Assembly (NCBI GenBank): GCA_033980235.1
Contig: CM067068.1
Coordinates: 2,072,501-2,136,500, forward strand
Direction of reading: 5' to 3'
Length of the DNA: 64,000 bases
From: Diadema setosum
Lineage: Eukaryota; Echinodermata; Echinoidea; Diadematoida; Diadematidae
The translations under genes and the position numbers were made by a program. Below are positions 62,785 through 64,000 of the stretch, piece by piece; within the stretch, counting starts at the first letter, position 1, and every line of letters starts with the position of its first letter. The notes beneath the pieces were generated by a model. That model had not been told where the DNA came from, ran no database searches, and saw only the letters and a list, made by a program, of their open reading frames with translations.

Positions 62785-62998
62785 TGTGACCCTGCATCAC
62801 AAAACAAACAAAAAGTCGCCAGACATGGATTTTTAGTTAAGTGCAGATTCTGAAAAAGCAGACTCTAAGCTTTAAAATGATATATAGCTCAATTGATATG
62901 GACTCTCCTAACCTATCTAAATATTGAAAAGAAAGCACACACTCTGGAAAAGTGTGAACTGAGAAAAGAGGCTCTGAAGTATGGGGTCTATCTGTCTG
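62785..62998 (+). repeat. dispersed repeat R1, plus copy
   Basis: Begins near TGTGACCCTGCATCACAAAA and ends near GTATGGGGTCTAT; it is inverted relative to the 46015 copy. In intron 7. Confidence 0.8.
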
Positions 62999-64000
62999 TT
63001 CAAGCGTTTAATCTTTACCAAACGGTGCTTCGCTATGTGATGAATGGGACAAAAAATAGGATGTGATCATGTAAACCACTGGAGTAACGACAATGAAGGG
63101 ATTATCAGATTAATATGAAATTGAGCATGCTCTATTAACACATTCTGTCCATGATTAATGCCAACTTTCGAAGCAGTAGCGTTATCCTTTCTATAGTTAT
63201 CAGACTTGAAAGTGAAGAGTGTGCAAAGGGTTTAATCAAGAAATGAAAAGGGGCCTCTAAGACACACCTGATCCCACTACGCTACAAAAAAAGGTTGTAG
63301 AAAAACTGCTGAAAATCCACTTTCCCATCCATTTTATGATCCCAAACTTAAGAATAATGTAGAAGAAGGGTAGCTCTTCCAGAAAATATGAAAAACTTAA
63401 GATTGACTTGGTTGATCCATTTCATCTTTTTTGAGTCCTCATGTAAAATCAAGGGGTGCGATTTTTTGTTACATTACTGCACAGTGATTATGTTTTGGGC
63501 CATGGGGTCAAAGGTCAAGTGAAAATAGTAAACTGTCATGTGTTTTCCGTATTTCCTAAATGACTCAAGTATTAAATGAGAAATGGTGTATCATTACCAG
63601 ATAATTATTATTTGCTAGTCTTCTAAAACCATCATCTCACATGAGCAAGATGTACTGTAGACCTATGGGGAAAATGGTGAAATATTGCAGAGGCACAGGG
63701 CCTACCAGTTGTGATAACAACATTTCTCATTTATCATTTGCTGCCTGAGCATGAAAAATACACCCATCTTGTATGAGAAGATGTACACATGTCTATCTTG
63801 TCTTTGATAAGCATCTCCTTAGACAGAACTTTGCCAATCGAGAAAGACTTCACAATAAACATGGGTTTAATCTAGTAGACTAGTGTCCAAAACTCTGCAC
63901 CTTGCACTTAATGACTTTTGTAATTGCAGACCGAGATGAAGCAAAACTGAAAGGTGATCGAATGCATGTGACTCACTCCGAGAGTATGATTTACAGAGAG
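62999..64000 (+). other. myotubularin intron 7, no exon found
   Basis: A short frame after TAATTGCAG at 63929 does not match the expected myotubularin continuation and ends at once. Nothing else recognised. Confidence 0.5.

Noticed and set aside
63929..63952. Possible next myotubularin exon after TAATTGCAG
   Set aside because: The reading frame stops within a few codons and does not encode the expected LLVVP continuation.

Overview
The window is animal nuclear DNA. It is AT-rich, its genes are split by GT-AG introns, and most of its length is non-coding or repeat-derived. Repeat types (tRNA-derived SINEs, hAT and TTAA-flanked MITEs, decayed APE/RT-type LINEs) and protein similarity suggest a marine invertebrate deuterostome. 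An echinoderm such as a sea urchin is my best guess, at moderate confidence; no species-diagnostic gene is present.

Layout. 1-12 kb: no host gene recognised. It holds two decayed LINEs (minus strand), a 257-bp tandem repeat carrying a MITE, two hairpin elements in inverted orientation, a diverged 6.5-8.6 kb repeat array, a CpG-rich patch near 9.1-9.5 kb and a truncated piggyBac-like MITE. 12.3-17.0 kb (minus): UGT gene A, a four-exon UDP-glycosyltransferase copy whose first exon is split by a 247-bp element loaded with TTAGGG repeats. 18-21.3 kb: head-to-head SINEs, a 1455-bp hAT-type element nested in one of them, and a hairpin MITE. 24.1 kb: a compound palindrome with two CRE-like sites. 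24.46-34.69 kb (minus): UGT gene B, an intact four-exon paralogue (567 codons), with SINEs and MITEs in and near its introns. 36-43.3 kb: a dense belt of MITEs, a LINE fragment, SINEs and microsatellites. 44.3 kb to the right edge (plus): the 5' half of a myotubularin-family lipid phosphatase gene (MTM1/MTMR1/MTMR2 group). Seven coding exons are visible, covering the N-terminus and the PH-GRAM domain; the catalytic domain lies beyond the window.

How the parts relate. The UGT genes are tandem paralogues with identical exon phases (0, 1, 2). They belong to the membrane-bound class that conjugates sugars to small lipophilic molecules in the ER. B keeps the catalytic residues I can check. A has lost several of them and carries the exon insertion, so it looks like a dying or non-catalytic copy. 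The myotubularin gene is unrelated in function and lies tail-away on the other strand. Several short non-autonomous elements, some unrelated in sequence, share TTAA target duplications, so TTAA-specific (piggyBac-like) transposition seems to have shaped this locus heavily.
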